A stretch of DNA of 64,000 nucleotides, taken from the NCBI GenBank assembly GCA_030323885.1, contig CM059186.1, positions 26,516,271-26,580,270 on the forward strand, written 5' to 3'. This stretch comes from Branchipolynoe longqiensis. Lineage: Eukaryota > Annelida > Polychaeta > Phyllodocida > Polynoidae. The position numbers were made by a program, and so were the translations under genes. Shown here piece after piece: positions 33,195 through 44,821 of this stretch (positions within the stretch are counted from its first letter, which is position 1; every line of letters starts with the position of its first letter). Below the pieces are notes generated by a model. It ran no database searches, had not been told where the DNA came from, and worked only from the letters and a program-made list of their open reading frames with translations.

Positions 33195-34480
33195 ATCCCA
33201 ATGTCTGCGGACGCTGCTGTCATGATAGGTGTAATCCGGGACATCTGTGAATGGATCTGAGTAATATGGAACACTGACGGGTGTAATCCCAGAGAGCATT
33301 GAATGGATCTGGGTAATACGAGAAACTAATGCAGTGATAGAAATAAGCAACAAAAATATCCACTTGTGCATATGACAAGTCTGGTATGATTTCCACTTGT
33401 CCGCCTGAATTGTCACTTGTCCACAGTACTTACCTTTATTATCTCAGTTAACCTCCAGGGTAATGGGAATAAAGCTACACAAGTACATCAAAACAACAAA
33501 ACTAATTTCATAAATAATGTAAATTACATTTGATTGACTTCACACTGGCATGGTAAATTACATCTCACTTAGTAACTCGCATGTTTTTCAGCACAAAATT
33601 GTCAGTTGTCCAATGGAAAAGCTCAAGCTATATTCTGCTTGTTCGTGCCCACTCTCACTTGGCGGATCTGAGTAATATGGGGCACTGGCGGGTGTAATCC
33701 CAGACAACAGTGAATGGATCTGAGTAATATGGGGCACTGATGGGTGTAATCCCAGACATCAGTGAATGGATCTGAGTAATATGGGGCACTGGCAGAAATG
33801 GTGTAATCCCAGACATCAGTGAATGGATCTGAGTAATATGGGGCACTGATGGGTGTAATCCCAGACATCAGTGAATGTATCTGAGTAATATGGGGCACTG
33901 ACGGAAATGGTGTAATCCCAGACATCAGTGAATGGATCTGAGTAATATGGGGCACTGATGGGTGTAATCCCAGACATCAGTGAATGGATCTGAGTAATAT
34001 GGGGCACTGATGGGTGTAATCCCAGACATCAGTGAATGGATCTGAGTAATATGGGGCACTGATGGGTGTAATCCCAGACATCAGTGAATGGATCTGAGTA
34101 ATATGGGGGCACTGATGGAAATGGTGTAATCCCAGACATCAGTGAATGGATCTGAGTAATATGGGGCACTGATGGGTGTAAGTTCTAAGACACTGAATGA
34201 TGTAAAGCACCTGAGAACGGCTTGCTGGATCGGGCGCTATATAAATGTTTTATTATTTATTATTGATTTATCAGTGAATGGATCTGAGTAATATGGGGCA
34301 CTGATGGGTGTAATCCCAGACATCAGTGAATGGATCTGAGTAATATGGGGCACTGACGGAACGGATGTAATCCCAGACATCAGCGAATGCATCTGAGTAA
34401 TATGGGGCACTGATGGGTGTAATCCCAGACATCAGTGAATGCATCTGAGTAAAATGTGGCACTGACGGGTGTAATCTAGG
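33195..34480. repeat. 52-bp minisatellite in three blocks
   Basis: The unit is GAATGGATCTGAGTAATATG then GGGCACTGATGGGTGTAATC and CCAGACATCAGT, 52 bp (33721 to 33773). Blocks lie at 33195-33312, 33658-34175 and 34264-34480. Some units carry an extra GAAAT or GGAAC. The minus strand is open in all three frames through the array, giving artefactual proteins. The first interruption (33313-33657) contains repeated CACTTGTCC motifs and no recognised gene. Confidence 0.93.
34176..34263 (+). mobile_element. retroelement 3' tail inserted in the minisatellite
   Basis: Reads TGTAAAGCACCTGAGAACGG, then GGGCGCTATATAAATG and (TTATTA)n. The GCGCTATATAAAT end with an ATT-rich tail is a form I associate with 3' ends of LINE/SINE-type elements in many animals. 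Only the tail is present. Confidence 0.55.
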
Positions 34481-34703
34481 ACCTCAGTGAGCAGAACTGA
34501 GAGGGACACTGGGGCGTTAGTTTTAAAATGCCGAAGCGGGATAGCAGCACTCAACTTCCCAATGTTGTCTTTGATGGGTGTTGCTGGTTGAATCAGTAAA
34601 CGCATGTGACAAAATGACACCCCGGCTTAACGTGGCAGAATCTGCTAACTAACTCCAAAAGTAGTGGAGGGATAGGGTGCACACACTCTTCGTGAAGCTG
34701 GCT

Positions 34704-34927
34704 TATGGCCCTGTCACATTACGACGCTTCTCGCCGGCGTTGGCATGCGTCGAAAGTTTTGTGCAAGCACAAAACTTTTGACGTGCCACGACACGCGCTG
34801 ACGTCGCCGTCCATCGACATATATGAACTCGCGCCTAACGCTTCCTGGCATATCCCGACGTTTCACCCAAAAATCACATACGTCGATGTGCGTTGGTGAG
34901 AAGAGTCGTAATGTGACAGGGCTATAA
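34704..34927. mobile_element. Harbinger-like MITE, short copy A3
   Basis: The ends TGGCCCTGTCACATTACGAC and GTCGTAATGTGACAGGGC are inverted. The interior (about 190 bp) has ACGTCG, GACGTTTC and TACGTCG motifs and a small stem GCAAAACTTT-type pair around 34760. The flanking trinucleotides (TTA and TAA) do not match, so the target duplication has decayed. Confidence 0.8.
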
Positions 34928-35254
34928 GGAAAACAAGACGAGCGCACCCACATTCATCATCCTGCAGCACGGGGCCATCGACCGGTCTGGGCCCAACCAG
35001 GCCCGTTTTTTTTTGTCTACTTCCAAGAACACAAGTTATAGGGTGTGTGTAGCTTAGTACTGCGTCGATTCGTATTACTCCAGCCGCGAATATGCTTCAC
35101 ACACACGCGCGCATACACACACATACACACACACACACACGCACGAATAACGACTACAGGGAAAGGAAGACAAAACCTTCCATAATATTTATATTTGCAT
35201 AATTTTTATGCAGCATATATATTATATATCGCTGCTAATGGATAGTAATGCATA
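34928..35254. repeat. gene-free stretch with (CA)n
   Basis: A (CA)n microsatellite lies at about 35098-35143. Otherwise nothing recognisable. Confidence 0.5.
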
Positions 35255-35354
35255 ATAAGTCCACCAGTATCTAAGTCAGACATGTCGAATCAAATTTAGA
35301 TAATTGTTTTGGTTTTGAAAATTTGATGTTTTCATCGGACTATACAGCTTTAAA
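35255..35354 (+). mobile_element. TTAA-type MITE, 3' fragment (copy 10)
   Basis: The final 100 bp of the family: CACCAGTATCTAAGT, TTTTGGTTTTGAAAATTTG and TCATCGGACTATACAGCTT then TAA. Confidence 0.75.
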
Positions 35355-36934
35355 TTTATTCCGTTTCATTTGTTGTGATGGGAATGTGAGGATGCACTAT
35401 TTCTTTTTCTTTTATTGCCAACTGCAAAGTTAACATTGGGTCCCTCATCATTTCGCGTGTCAGAATCACGATACTGTCTAAATACAGGCATTTAACGATT
35501 TCCACCACCAACCAGCCCTCTGACGTCATGGGAAGGATACATGTGGGTAGCAGCTCACACTATAGTATGCTTTATGAAAAAGATCTTGTAGAGGATTTTC
35601 GCCACCAATCTTCCCCCTGGTGTCAGTGACCAGAACTAAATGTTGTTAATAGCAGCTCACTATTGTCTAGACACTGTGTACTTCGGATGGTACTCTGCAC
35701 AGGAATGTCACGTGAATAGATGTCGCGCTCTGATAGGCTTATTCTAGCACCGTACTAACTCCTATAACTATAAGAAGTGTTCCCTTTAGTCTGGTTTCCA
35801 GGATCATGCTTGCATACGGTACCTACTAGTATTACCATCTTGGGTAGCATTACCCAACCCCACCCCTACCCCACCCCATCTACACCTTCTTTCAAAACCT
35901 ATTATCTAACATTTTCCTTTAAATTGACATACAACCTCTCTGATGTAAGTCCCCACTGCAATCTCAGACTTTCGATCCCATCATTAGGCCACACAATACA
36001 AAACACTTGTGTTGGGATAAGAAAATGGGCAGGTTTCTCGCATTTGATATTGGTGATTGGATCCACTGATTTGCATATTTACAATATAATATATATATAT
36101 ATATGTGTATTGGAGATATGTTATATCTTTTTGAAAAAAGAAGAGAGAAAGCAAAGGAAGAAAGAACCGTTTAAAGACAATTCTAGAATCATCTTGTACA
36201 TTTATTGATGCATGCTCACCAAGTGCATGATACATATTGTAAATTCGACGGCTGGCGGTTTGAGTGGTGTAGATAGGCTAATAAGAAATCACTACAGGCA
36301 AGGAAGGAAAGTAGATAAAGAGTGAAAGCTAGGAGAGTGAGACTCCCTCATTTATTGTATATATAGTTTCAGGAAACAAGATGGTGGTGATCACATGATC
36401 CAGTCTTCCAATCACTAGCACTAACAAATAGTAACTGGCATTCCTCTATCCACCAATGAGGGTTCAATATCCTTGTAACCAAGGCATGGTTAGATCTGGC
36501 TACAGTGCCCTGTTGTGTCTGGTGTGCAGTGATCCATAAATAACACTTGGAGGGCAGGGGGTCTGTGAGGAGAGTTCCAAAGACTCTCTCACAAGTCAAG
36601 AAGTGACCCTCTCTCAGGTCAAGAAGTGACCCTCTCTCACTATCTATATTGATATATACAATTTCTATCTTTAATTAGTAATGGATCACCAACTCCACAT
36701 ATACCTTATATGCCTTTGGTTTTACATACCATCTACCATAATATAGACTATTTGCAATTTATTATAGAGTAGTTCTCCATAGCCCATATCTCAAATATCG
36801 GAAAATTTTACAATATGTTGAACTGGAATTGTATGCAGTTACTATTACAATGAATAGTCAATTTATATTATGCTTCTATTATCGAACAGGCTTTTTATGT
36901 GGTTATTATTGCAACTGATATTGTCATTTATGTA
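35355..36934. other. gene-free stretch
   Basis: A weakly repeated block (CCACCAA...AGCAGCTCAC) occurs at about 35500 and 35600. A 26-bp tandem duplication (GTCAAGAAGTGACCCTCTCT) lies at 36593-36642. An (AT)n run lies near 36088-36104. No gene is recognised. Confidence 0.45.
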
Positions 36935-37015
36935 CCAACAAATTGTAATGAATGGCCGGAAGACCAGCGCTCTGGCGCTGACAAAAGACATTATTCGCCG
37001 AATAAAATACATTTA
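36935..37015 (+). repeat. dispersed 3'-tail repeat T, copy 3
   Basis: Contains GGAAGACCAGCGCTCTGGCG, GACATTATTCGCCG and AATAAAATACAT, the most GC-conserved of the three copies. Confidence 0.55.
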
Positions 37016-37120
37016 GTTTTTTTTTAAAATGGTTCCGATATGGGTTACAGAAATTAGCCACATTTTTGTATCGGTGAAAATATCTATGGAAGTGCACTTT
37101 CCACTGAATTTAGATATTTA

Positions 37121-37508
37121 AAGTTCCGTTGGTCCCTCAGGAAGGACTGAAGCTGTGATCCAGCATGCCGGGTCGTAGCTCCAGCTTACACACCAAAAGT
37201 TGGGATTGGTGCCACTCCGAGTCCTATCCTTCACTAAAGACCCTATTCCTTACACTCACTTTGCACACGTATATAATCACGTACCTCCTGCTAACCGCAC
37301 TTGTTATGGTTAATGCCATGCATTTGTTTTTAAATGTAGATTCCGGTGAAACTGTCCAGGAAAATATTTTACATTAGATAAAATACCACTTCGTGTATGT
37401 GCATTCATGATCTCTCCCCGACTTTCCGCCATGTAAGTTAAAGCTGTGACCCATCGTGCTGAGTCTTACTCCCAGCTTCAGTCCTTCCTGAGGGATCAAC
37501 GGAACTAG
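37121..37508. mobile_element. MITE G with about 33-bp TIRs
   Basis: The left end GTTCCGTTGGTCCCTCAGG continuing AAGGACTGAAGCTG is matched by the inverse at 37473-37506 with a single mismatch. Beyond this, both ends share CCAGC...GTGATCC/GGGTCACAGC elements. The interior is about 320 bp without coding content. No clear target duplication. Confidence 0.75.
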
Positions 37509-37649
37509 GACTATCTGTATTTTGGGTGATTCACTCAAAACCCAGTGGAGCGCCATCTGCAGCTGCAAAGCTGATTTATGATAATAAAGATAAATGAAGC
37601 TTAGTTAATACAGTTTACTCATATACTTTTAGGGCTAAGGACTCCTGGG

Positions 37650-38009
37650 TTAATGCTGCATAGTCCGATGAAAATATCAAATTTTCATATAACCAAAGCA
37701 AAAATCTAGATTTTATTCTACATATCTAACTTACATACTGGTGCACTTATTAAATACTTGTCGCCACACATAGAGGAATACTGAGGCAATTGAATAGAAC
37801 CTGTTAAATACGGCAGAAGCCTATGTTGTCAGAGCTTCAGCATGCTTACCAAAATAATTTTGCAGGATTGCACTTCAAATATCTCAAAAGTTAGCCATTT
37901 AAAATAAAGATTAACTTCAAGCTAATGTATGGTAGATTATAATGATACACCTAATATATTTATCTCAGAAAATGACAGAAACTCAAACCATCGGACTATG
38001 CAACTTTAT
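37650..38009 (-). mobile_element. TTAA-type MITE, copy 11 (inverted)
   Basis: TTAATGCTGCATAGTCCGATG at the left and CATCGGACTATGCAACTTTA at the right, with all interior landmarks in inverse order. Confidence 0.85.
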
Positions 38010-38059
38010 CTGAGCGCTTGTAAAGCTGTATGTATATCTTTTGGTGAATTCCTATGTAG

Positions 38060-38800
38060 TGTTATGCTTATATTTGATGAGTGGAACTGTAACAGCTTTT
38101 TCTCAATGCGCAATGAACTTCTATCCACTTTAGTTTTTGCAACAACCATCAGAGGGCAGATTTGTGGCAAAGACCCTATAACACTAAGACGGCTCACTCC
38201 CTATCTCTCCCATGGTAATGTAAATTTTGCAGTGCCACCTTGTGGTGGGTTTGATCAGCCCGGCTGCTGGTTGGTGTTTCACATGTAAACACATACAATT
38301 ATATCATACATGAGATAGGTAAGTGTGAATACACATCAATATGAAATTGCTATGAACAAATACATATCAGCATCAGCATCATCGCCATCATCACACATCT
38401 GTCACATTCATATATACATTTATACATATAATATAGCAACTGTTTAACCAAGAGAACATCCAGCGCACCAAGTGGTGGGTTTGATCATTTTGATTACACA
38501 GTACAGGCTGAGTGAGCCGTCTTAGTGTTATAGGGTCTTTGTTTGTGCTTTGAATCATTTGTAATACCGTTACCACTTACTGTGCTTGTTACCCACAAAA
38601 TTCCCTTTCTTGCACTGCTATCAGATTCAGAGGGCAGATTGGTGTTGTAAATCCTCTATAATACATTTACCACAGAGCCTACCACACACTGAACTTCTAC
38701 CCACAATATTAGTTCTCACCACTGCCCTCAGAGGACGGAAAGGTTGGTCGTGTAAGTCGTATATAAATTATAATGCGTCCTTCGGTGTTGAGGACTTATT
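38060..38800. repeat. degenerate repeat with a perfect 31-bp inverted pair
   Basis: The block ATGAACTTCTATCCACTTTAG with CATCAGAGGGCAGAT recurs as CTGAACTTCTACCCACA and CCTCAGAGGACGGAAAG, giving three diverged units (38100, 38625, 38690). A 31-bp segment at 38169-38199 (AAAGACCCTATAACACTAAG...) is perfectly reverse-complemented at 38510-38540. TGGTGGGTTTGATCA also repeats directly at 38243 and 38472. A (CATCAT)-type run lies at 38368-38395. Confidence 0.7.
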
Positions 38801-39220
38801 TAACAAGTAGATTTCCGATTAGATATGGGGAAGGTTAAGACTTGACTGTGACCTGTCCGCGCTGCTGTTGTCTGTTATCAGTGAGATCTGGGGGAGATCT
38901 GGGGGTTTGCCCTGAGCAGGTTGGTATGAAGAACCACCAATGCAGAGCCTTTCTGGCCCTACATGGTTTGTTAGGCCAAAAAGAAAAATATTCATGTTTC
39001 CGGTTGCGAGGGGGAGGGGGAATCTTTTGTGGGTCGGTTGGTAGGTTTTAATATTTTGTTATTACCAAAAGATATTGTTTGTTTAACCGCACACTGCAAA
39101 AACTACACTTCCAGTTCTCAAAACCATGTAAGAGTGAGATTTCTTTTCTCAGAGCGGGGGGGAAAATTGAGTCGGGGGGGGGGGGATTCTAACACGGTCG
39201 GGTCAGAAAATGTTTTCATT
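38801..39220. other. gene-free stretch
   Basis: Poly-G runs occur near 39152 and 39174-39184. Nothing else is recognised. Confidence 0.35.
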
Positions 39221-39291
39221 TGCTAATCAAACATAGTTTCAGTGTTGTTCCACCCCCCCCCCCACTCCCCCCGGATCTTGATCCATTTGAT
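39221..39291 (+). repeat. short dispersed repeat shared with 48.82 kb
   Basis: GCTAATCAAACATAGTTTCA, GTGTTGT, a C-rich spacer and GGATCTTGATCCAT are also found at about 48821-48870. The spacer here is expanded to a poly-C run. Confidence 0.6.
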
Positions 39292-39409
39292 TTGTCCATC
39301 AGATAAAACTGCAACAGGTAAACCTTTATATACAGGAGGTATCAACTATATATGCACAGTCGATGGAGACAATGCAGTACATCTGTAGGTGTATTTAACT
39401 TTCTGCTTC

Positions 39410-39724
39410 ACGTGGCGTATACTTGTTTGTTGTTTTACGACCTAGCAACGTCTAAGGTTATATCAGGATGGGTGCCGACTTGTGACCGTGGCACTCATGT
39501 CGACTTTACAGGCCGCCAGCACCATGACCTGATATCCCACTCAGTCACATTAACCAGTCCTTGCCCTATCCTAATAATGCCGAGCACCTGGCTAGGAAGC
39601 AACAAGTATCAATTGTTAAGTACTTGGTTTGACTCGACCAGGGTTCGAACCCATAGGTTCGAATAGAATCCCACGATCTACCAACACGGGAGACGGACAC
39701 TCAACTCATTCGACCATCCCGTCT
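39410..39724 (-). mobile_element. SINE-A, inverted copy
   Basis: From the left: TTTTACGACCTAGCAACGTC (tail), TATATCAGGATGG, CATGACCTGATATCCCACTC (body) and GACCAGGGTTCGAACC to CATTCGACCATCCCGTCTG (head). A segment with a second GGTTCGAA sits in the tRNA-like part. Confidence 0.8.
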
Positions 39725-39729
39725 GGTTA

Positions 39730-39955
39730 GAGAAGGCCAGCAGCACCATGAGGCATGGCCCGATATCCCACTCAGTCACCTTATCCTGATACTGCGCTAA
39801 TCAGTCTTTATCCTATCCTATTAATGTTGAGTGTCAGGCTAGGGAGCGACAAGTATCAATTTTATAAGTCATTTGGTTGACTCGGCTGGGACTCGAACTC
39901 CCGACCTTCCACCTGAGAAGCCTGTGGTATACCGATTCGGCCACCACGTCCGGTC
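39730..39955 (-). mobile_element. SINE-A, inverted copy lacking its tail
   Basis: Starts with CAGCACCATGAGGCATGGCC and body landmarks, ending with ACTCGAACTCCCGACCTTCC and GATTCGGCCACCACGTCCGG. It lies next to the preceding copy in the same orientation; the head differs (CACCACGTCCGG rather than CATCCCGTCTGG), so it is a different subfamily. Confidence 0.75.
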
Positions 39956-40689
39956 ATGGCATATTAAGATTAACTATCATACATTACAACTAGAGGTTTG
40001 CTATATCATATAGCAATATGTATATCTAGTAGTATAGTATATGTATTGCCAGTGATAAATCTTTCGGGATCTATGGATAAAGAAGCCACTTGGCGTATAT
40101 CTAGGATTGATATCCTTTTTTTCGGGGTCAATGTTACAATCTTATTAGAACTGATAGACACAAGCCAACAGTTAATCTATTCCCAGGACCTCCATACGAT
40201 TTCTCAATTATTCTTCTATGCCATCTTTCTTTATTTTGAAAATTACTCCTCTATAAGAATCTGATGTCTTTTTTCCTTCTTCTGTTGTTGTGATGGGTGT
40301 ATTTATGCTCCCATAACGGTTTAATCTAATGACTTGTTTTTGCAGCTAGACAGTAATAGTCTTCTGACTCCCCTTCTTTTTATTACTTTTAGTTGTTGTG
40401 TAGCTAACTATTGCATGCATTCTCCCACTTCCCCAAAACCTCTGTGAGTTTGTTCGTTCTATAATTGGATAATTGTTTGGCTACCAATAGTTAATTTCTC
40501 TGGATGTCTTCACCTGGCTGTGTTAGTCGTCATTAGGTTTTGATTTTAAGTTTAAAGTTGACCTTTTGTACATGTATCATACCTAGTGTCTATACCCTCT
40601 AAAACTTTGCTTGAATTATCAGTGTATTTTCTATTTATTTATTTATTTATCTATCTTTCTTTTTCTTTTTTAATTCATTTTATTGTTGT
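39956..40689. other. gene-free stretch
   Basis: An A/T-rich (TTTA)n run at 40628-40650 may be part of the tail of the LINE fragment to the right. Confidence 0.4.
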
Positions 40690-41075
40690 TGTCATTAGTC
40701 TAGGAGTCCATTTAGCTCTCTTTTGATTAATGTTTTATATGTTTCTATTGTCCCTGTACTTCTTTCTTCTACTCCCAGTGTCTTCCATTCCCTTGCCTTC
40801 ACATACTCGGTACTCCTCTCATATGATCTGTTTTTGGCGCTGTTTATTATCAGTCTGGGGCCAGCACTACCTCTTGTTGCCTTTTTTGTTACCTGCACTA
40901 TCCCAGGCTTCCTTGTCTCCCTGAATGCTGCTATTTTGAGATGTGCTTTTCTCCTGTCATTTAGTGTGTTGACTCTTGCTTTCCTATGGAGATCGTCAGT
41001 TGGGTGTCTATGTTCCACCTTCAGACTCTATTTTGTAGTCTTGATGCTGTAATTTCTGGTGCTGTATGATAGTTA
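40690..41075 (-). pseudogene. LINE RT C-terminal fragment
   Basis: The minus-strand frame reads HRKARVNTLNDRRKAHLK, RGSAGPRLIINSAKNR and AREWKTLGVEERSTGTIETY, ending FKxxLK-like in TLIKRELNGLLD. This matches the final segment of CR1/Jockey-type LINE proteins (LxxRRxxxL...YxxRxxxWxxLP). The rest is absent, and T-rich sequence to the left would be the tail. Frame decay appears towards 41060. Confidence 0.7.
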
Positions 41076-41092
41076 ATCTTAATACGCCATGA

Positions 41093-41207
41093 TCGCACGT
41101 GGTGGCCGAATCGGTATACCGCAGGCATCTCATGTGGAAGGTCGGGACTTGTATGTATATATATATATATATATATACATACATGTATATATATATATAT
41201 ATATATC
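41093..41207 (+). mobile_element. SINE-A head fragment followed by (AT)n
   Basis: CGTGGTGGCCGAATCGGTAT, CCGCAGGCATCTC and AAGGTCGGGACTT match the SINE-A tRNA-like head. It breaks off into palindromic (TA)n tracts at 41152-41207, which separate it from the DIRS element. Confidence 0.7.
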
Positions 41208-41251
41208 TAAATTAACCATCGGTGACAACACCACTCGGCTACGCGGGCCGA

Positions 41252-41280
41252 GGAGAAGAACAACATCCGGGTTCAGCAAT
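41252..41280 (+). repeat. DIRS left inverted repeat arm
   Basis: GAGAAGAACAACATCCGGG continuing TTCAGCAAT is the near-perfect inverse of 45966-45995, with a 2-bp length difference. Confidence 0.8.
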
Positions 41281-41493
41281 TACATATTCCGCGCATTAAC
41301 GGAGGAACGTTACTAAGCAGGCTCATGCAGTTTTTTTACAACCACGGATTTACCACACTTCTACTGAAGTACGCCGAACATAAACAACTGCATATTTGGT
41401 TTAGTGAATTGCTATAGCGACAAAGCTTACTTGTACTAAGTAACTTTTACAAGCGTTGTGTTTATCCGGTGCCGTAGTTTGAGGCATCCATTT

Positions 41494-41631
41494 TATTTTT
41501 GCCGCCCGTTGCCGAACGGAGAGACATGTTGGCTGGAGTCATTTCGTCGCTTAGATAGCATTTATTTTTTGCCGCCCGTTGCCCAACGGAGAGACATGTT
41601 GGCTGGAGCCATTTCGTCGTCATGATAGTTT
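41494..41631 (+). repeat. 70-bp tandem duplication in the DIRS 5' region
   Basis: Two adjacent units contain TTTTGCCGCCCGTTGCC, AACGGAGAGACATGTTGGCT and GGAGTCATTTCGTCG (GGAGCC in the second). It lies between the left arm and the gag start, so it may belong to the leader or promoter of the element. Confidence 0.85.
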
Positions 41632-41927
41632 TTTCTGAGGCGTACCTCCGAGTTTCATAATATTTTCTCCAACTTGTTGGCGTTGAAGCCACAGGAGGGA
41701 GAAGTCTATGATACAGAGAGTGTGGGTGGGACAGTACACTGGTCCCTACCCCTCGATTGGTTCCGGTTCGGTTCTCCGACCGTTACGCTTTCGTTATACC
41801 TTAGCTTACTCACGCCTGGTATAAAACTGGTGTAAATACAGTTTTCTTACCCTATAAGGGCTATATGCCCCTCTAGCACTGTTCCACTGGTTCAGTTATT
41901 CCTTGAGTTCGTGCTAAACACCCTTTT

Positions 41928-43274
41928 TTGGTTGTTTTCAGACGACTCGAGATGGCCGCGAAGCGGGGTAGCAAAGGTGCTCCACACACACTAAGCGAGG
42001 GGGACGCGACCCCGGGTCTCTTATCGGGCGCGTCACGTGACCGCTCCCCGGAGGCAGGGCCTTCCCAACCAGACCCCAATGAGCAGATGGTGCGACTCAT
42101 TCGTGAGCAGCTGCAACAGCTGCTCCCAACACCGCCGCCTAAAACGCCCACTAAACGGGGCTCACCTTCCGACCAATCAGACTGGGAGGACTTATCAGAA
42201 CCCCAAACAACGGACTCAGAGATCCTCATCGGGAAGAAGCGGCGCCATAAAAAGTTTTCATCCGAAGGCGACGACTGCTACCAAGCCCGCAACAAAACAA
42301 GGAAGGTCAAAAGGACTAAGAAGAAGAAGTCTAAGTCCAAAAAGAAAAAGAAAGCAAAATCTTCCTCAGATTCGTCCAATGACTCGGATTCGGAGTCTGA
42401 TGACCCGCACCCAGGCACTTTCGCCGATATCACCGAGAAAGTGGCCAAAAAGATCCGAGCGGACAAGAAAAAGCGAATCAACACCTGTTAGCTTATGCGC
42501 AAAAACCTGAGGGGCCATTTTGATGCCTTTAAACCGGCAGAAACCCTCACAAAACTGGCCGAACAATACACTGGCATAAAAGGTATTCCTCAGGCGACCA
42601 TCAAAGAAATGGACGATGACGTGAAAATGAGTGAGGATCGCAAGAAATTCGAATCTTGCTTGCACATAGTGCACAAAGGAGTCCTGATAGCCCTCTCGGC
42701 CATCATGCCAGTTGCTAACCGCATGATGGTGGGTAACAAGTTCACAACAGTTATCCCGGACATGAACGCAGCCATCGCAGCTCTGACTGCCACTAGCAAC
42801 TTTCTCTCGTACCGCAGGTTCGAGAACGTGTTTAAATCGGTAACAACCGACACAGGGAAAGAGGTTGCACGTTCAAAGAAGGTTGTGGACAATGACGGCA
42901 AAGAGTATACACTCTTCCTGGCTCCGAAGCCCATAAAAGGAAAGCCACTAGACAACACCAAGATGTTTGGGGGTCAACTCCAATACCTGTTTAAACAGGT
43001 CGAAACGGCCGCCAAGCAGTCCAAACACCTCGACAGTAAGAAGGATACTAACCCCTCGAAATTCAAGAAATCCAGATCGGATTTTCGAGGGCGCAGGACC
43101 GGCTTCTCAGCGAACCGATTCGGGAACCGGAATCAATACCAGCCGAGAGGAAGAGGCCAACGGAACCAGTACGGCTGGAACGATGGCAACCGCCCCTTCA
43201 GGAGGGTCAACCCCTCCCAGAAGCAGTTTCCCAAGCCGGGGAACAAGCAGAGCCTGCAACACAACCCAGTGTAA
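41928..43274 (+). pseudogene. DIRS gag-like protein, one in-frame stop
   Basis: This is a single frame of 449 codons broken by one TAG at 42489-42491. The presumed role is RNA binding and particle assembly. The N-terminal part is polar, with a lysine block (KRTKKKKSKSKKKKK) followed by an acidic serine stretch (SSDSSNDSDSESDD). The middle (42495-42960) is more globular. The C-terminal part is rich in Arg, Gly, Asn and Gln (RGRRTG, QPRGRGQRNQYGW), suggesting RNA binding without a CCHC knuckle. The first ATG lies at 41928; a second in frame at 41952 (ATGGCCGCG) has a better context and may be the real start. Confidence 0.8.
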
Positions 43275-43294
43275 GACCCTTTTGTGCAGGAAAT

Positions 43295-44185
43295 GTGGCT
43301 AACCATATTAGACAGTGGGAACAACTCACACAAGATCAGACAATCCTAGACATTGTTAGAGGGTTCTTCATTCCATTTATAGAGACCCCAATACAAAATA
43401 AAGTACCTTTCCCCTACCGCTTAACACCAGGCGAAAGACTGGCCTTAGATCTAGAAGTAACCAAATTTGAAACTAAAGGTATTATTACCACCGTTCAACA
43501 TACAGAGGGAGAATATATTTCAAATATTTTCTCTAGGCCAAAACCTAACGGAGATATTAGGATGATCCTCGACTTAACTATTCTAAATACCTTAGTCGAA
43601 TATAAACATTTCAAAATGTTCTCTCTAGAGACAGCCCGTGACCTAGTAATGCCGGGAGCCTGGCTTGCAAGTGTAGACCTGAAAGACGCCTACTATACTA
43701 TACCAATCTATGAGTCACATAGAAAATTTCTTAGGTTCATTTGGCAAGGCAAACTTTACCAATTTACTTGTTTACCTAATGGTCTAGCCTGTGCCCCACG
43801 TTTGGTTACAATGTTACTGAAACCCGTATTTGCTGAAATGGCCAAGAAAGGCCATGTCATGTTCCCTTACATTGATGATTCATTTATTGTAGCACGAACT
43901 GAGGACGATTGCCATTTAGCCATAACAGACTTACGTAACACTTTGACCCACTTGGGTTTTTTCATTCACGAGACAAAATCGGTTCTACAACCTACCCCCC
44001 TTTTGAAATTCTTGGGGTTTATTATCAATACACAACAAATGACAATTTCCTTAACATCAGACAAAATTGACAAATTTACTACTACATCCTCAGATCTATT
44101 AAACATAAAAAGACCAAAAATAAGGCAAGTAGCAGTGCTTATCGGCTTAATGGTGGCTTATGCGCCAGCCGTATTATACGGATAG
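43295..44185 (+). pseudogene. DIRS reverse transcriptase
   Basis: Synthesises element cDNA. In the 296 codons are FSRPKPNGDIRMILDL (residues 79-94), SVDLKDAYY (126-134, first catalytic Asp), LPNGLACAPRLVT (160-172) and PYIDDSF (191-197, the YxDD box), then LKFLGFII. The frame ends at TAG 44183-44185, but the reading continues in the same frame into RNase H, so this stop is a mutation and not a natural end. It begins 20 bp after the gag stop in another frame; initiation or frameshifting between them is unresolved. Confidence 0.92.
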
Positions 44186-44821
44186 GCACACATTAAATCA
44201 CTTGAAATAGATAAAAAAAATATCGCCCTAACTAAAGCCAAGGGCAATTTCGAATGCCTAATGACAATTTCCAAAGCAGGACATGAAAACATCCAATGGT
44301 GGATAAAACATTTAATTAATTCCCATAATCCCATCCGTATGGATGAACCTAACACAACAGTCACTACTGATGCATCATTAGAGGGTTGGGGCGCCCACAG
44401 AGATAATGAAGCCACAGGGGGCCGCTGGCTAGATAATGAAATTGAAGATCACATAAACGTCCTAGAATTAAGAGCCATCTATCTAGGTCTCACAAGTTTA
44501 GTAAAAATACAAAATCTTACTGTCCAAGTGTTAACGGATAATACTACAGCAATGGCCTATATCCGTAACATGGGAGGGACAAAGTCCTCGGCTTGCAACA
44601 CCATCGCAAAACTCATCTGGGATTGGGCAAAGAAACAACACCTTTGGATAACAGTAGCTCATATCCCAGGTACACTAAATACATTAGCCGACAATAAAAG
44701 CCGACATTTCCATGATCATTTAGAATGGTCACTCAGTCCCGACATATTTAAGACAATCTGTCATAAATGGGGAATTCCAGACATAGATCTTTTTGCCTCT
44801 CGTAGGAACAAAAAAACTTGA
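44186..44821 (+). pseudogene. DIRS RNase H domain
   Basis: Same frame as the RT. Motifs are VTTDASLEGWGAH (first Asp), LELRAIYLGL (Glu), LTDNTTAMAYI (Asp) and LADNKSR (the last Asp), the usual RNase H set of DIRS elements. It would degrade the RNA of the hybrid. After DIDLFASRRNKK the frame is lost in a run of seven A at 44810-44816. With six A the reading would run on into LDKYVSWHP, so a +1 insertion is the probable lesion. Confidence 0.9.

Noticed and set aside
33623..34462. Minus-strand proteins of PHITQIHSLMSGITP type
   Set aside because: Products of the 52-bp minisatellite read in rotating frames.
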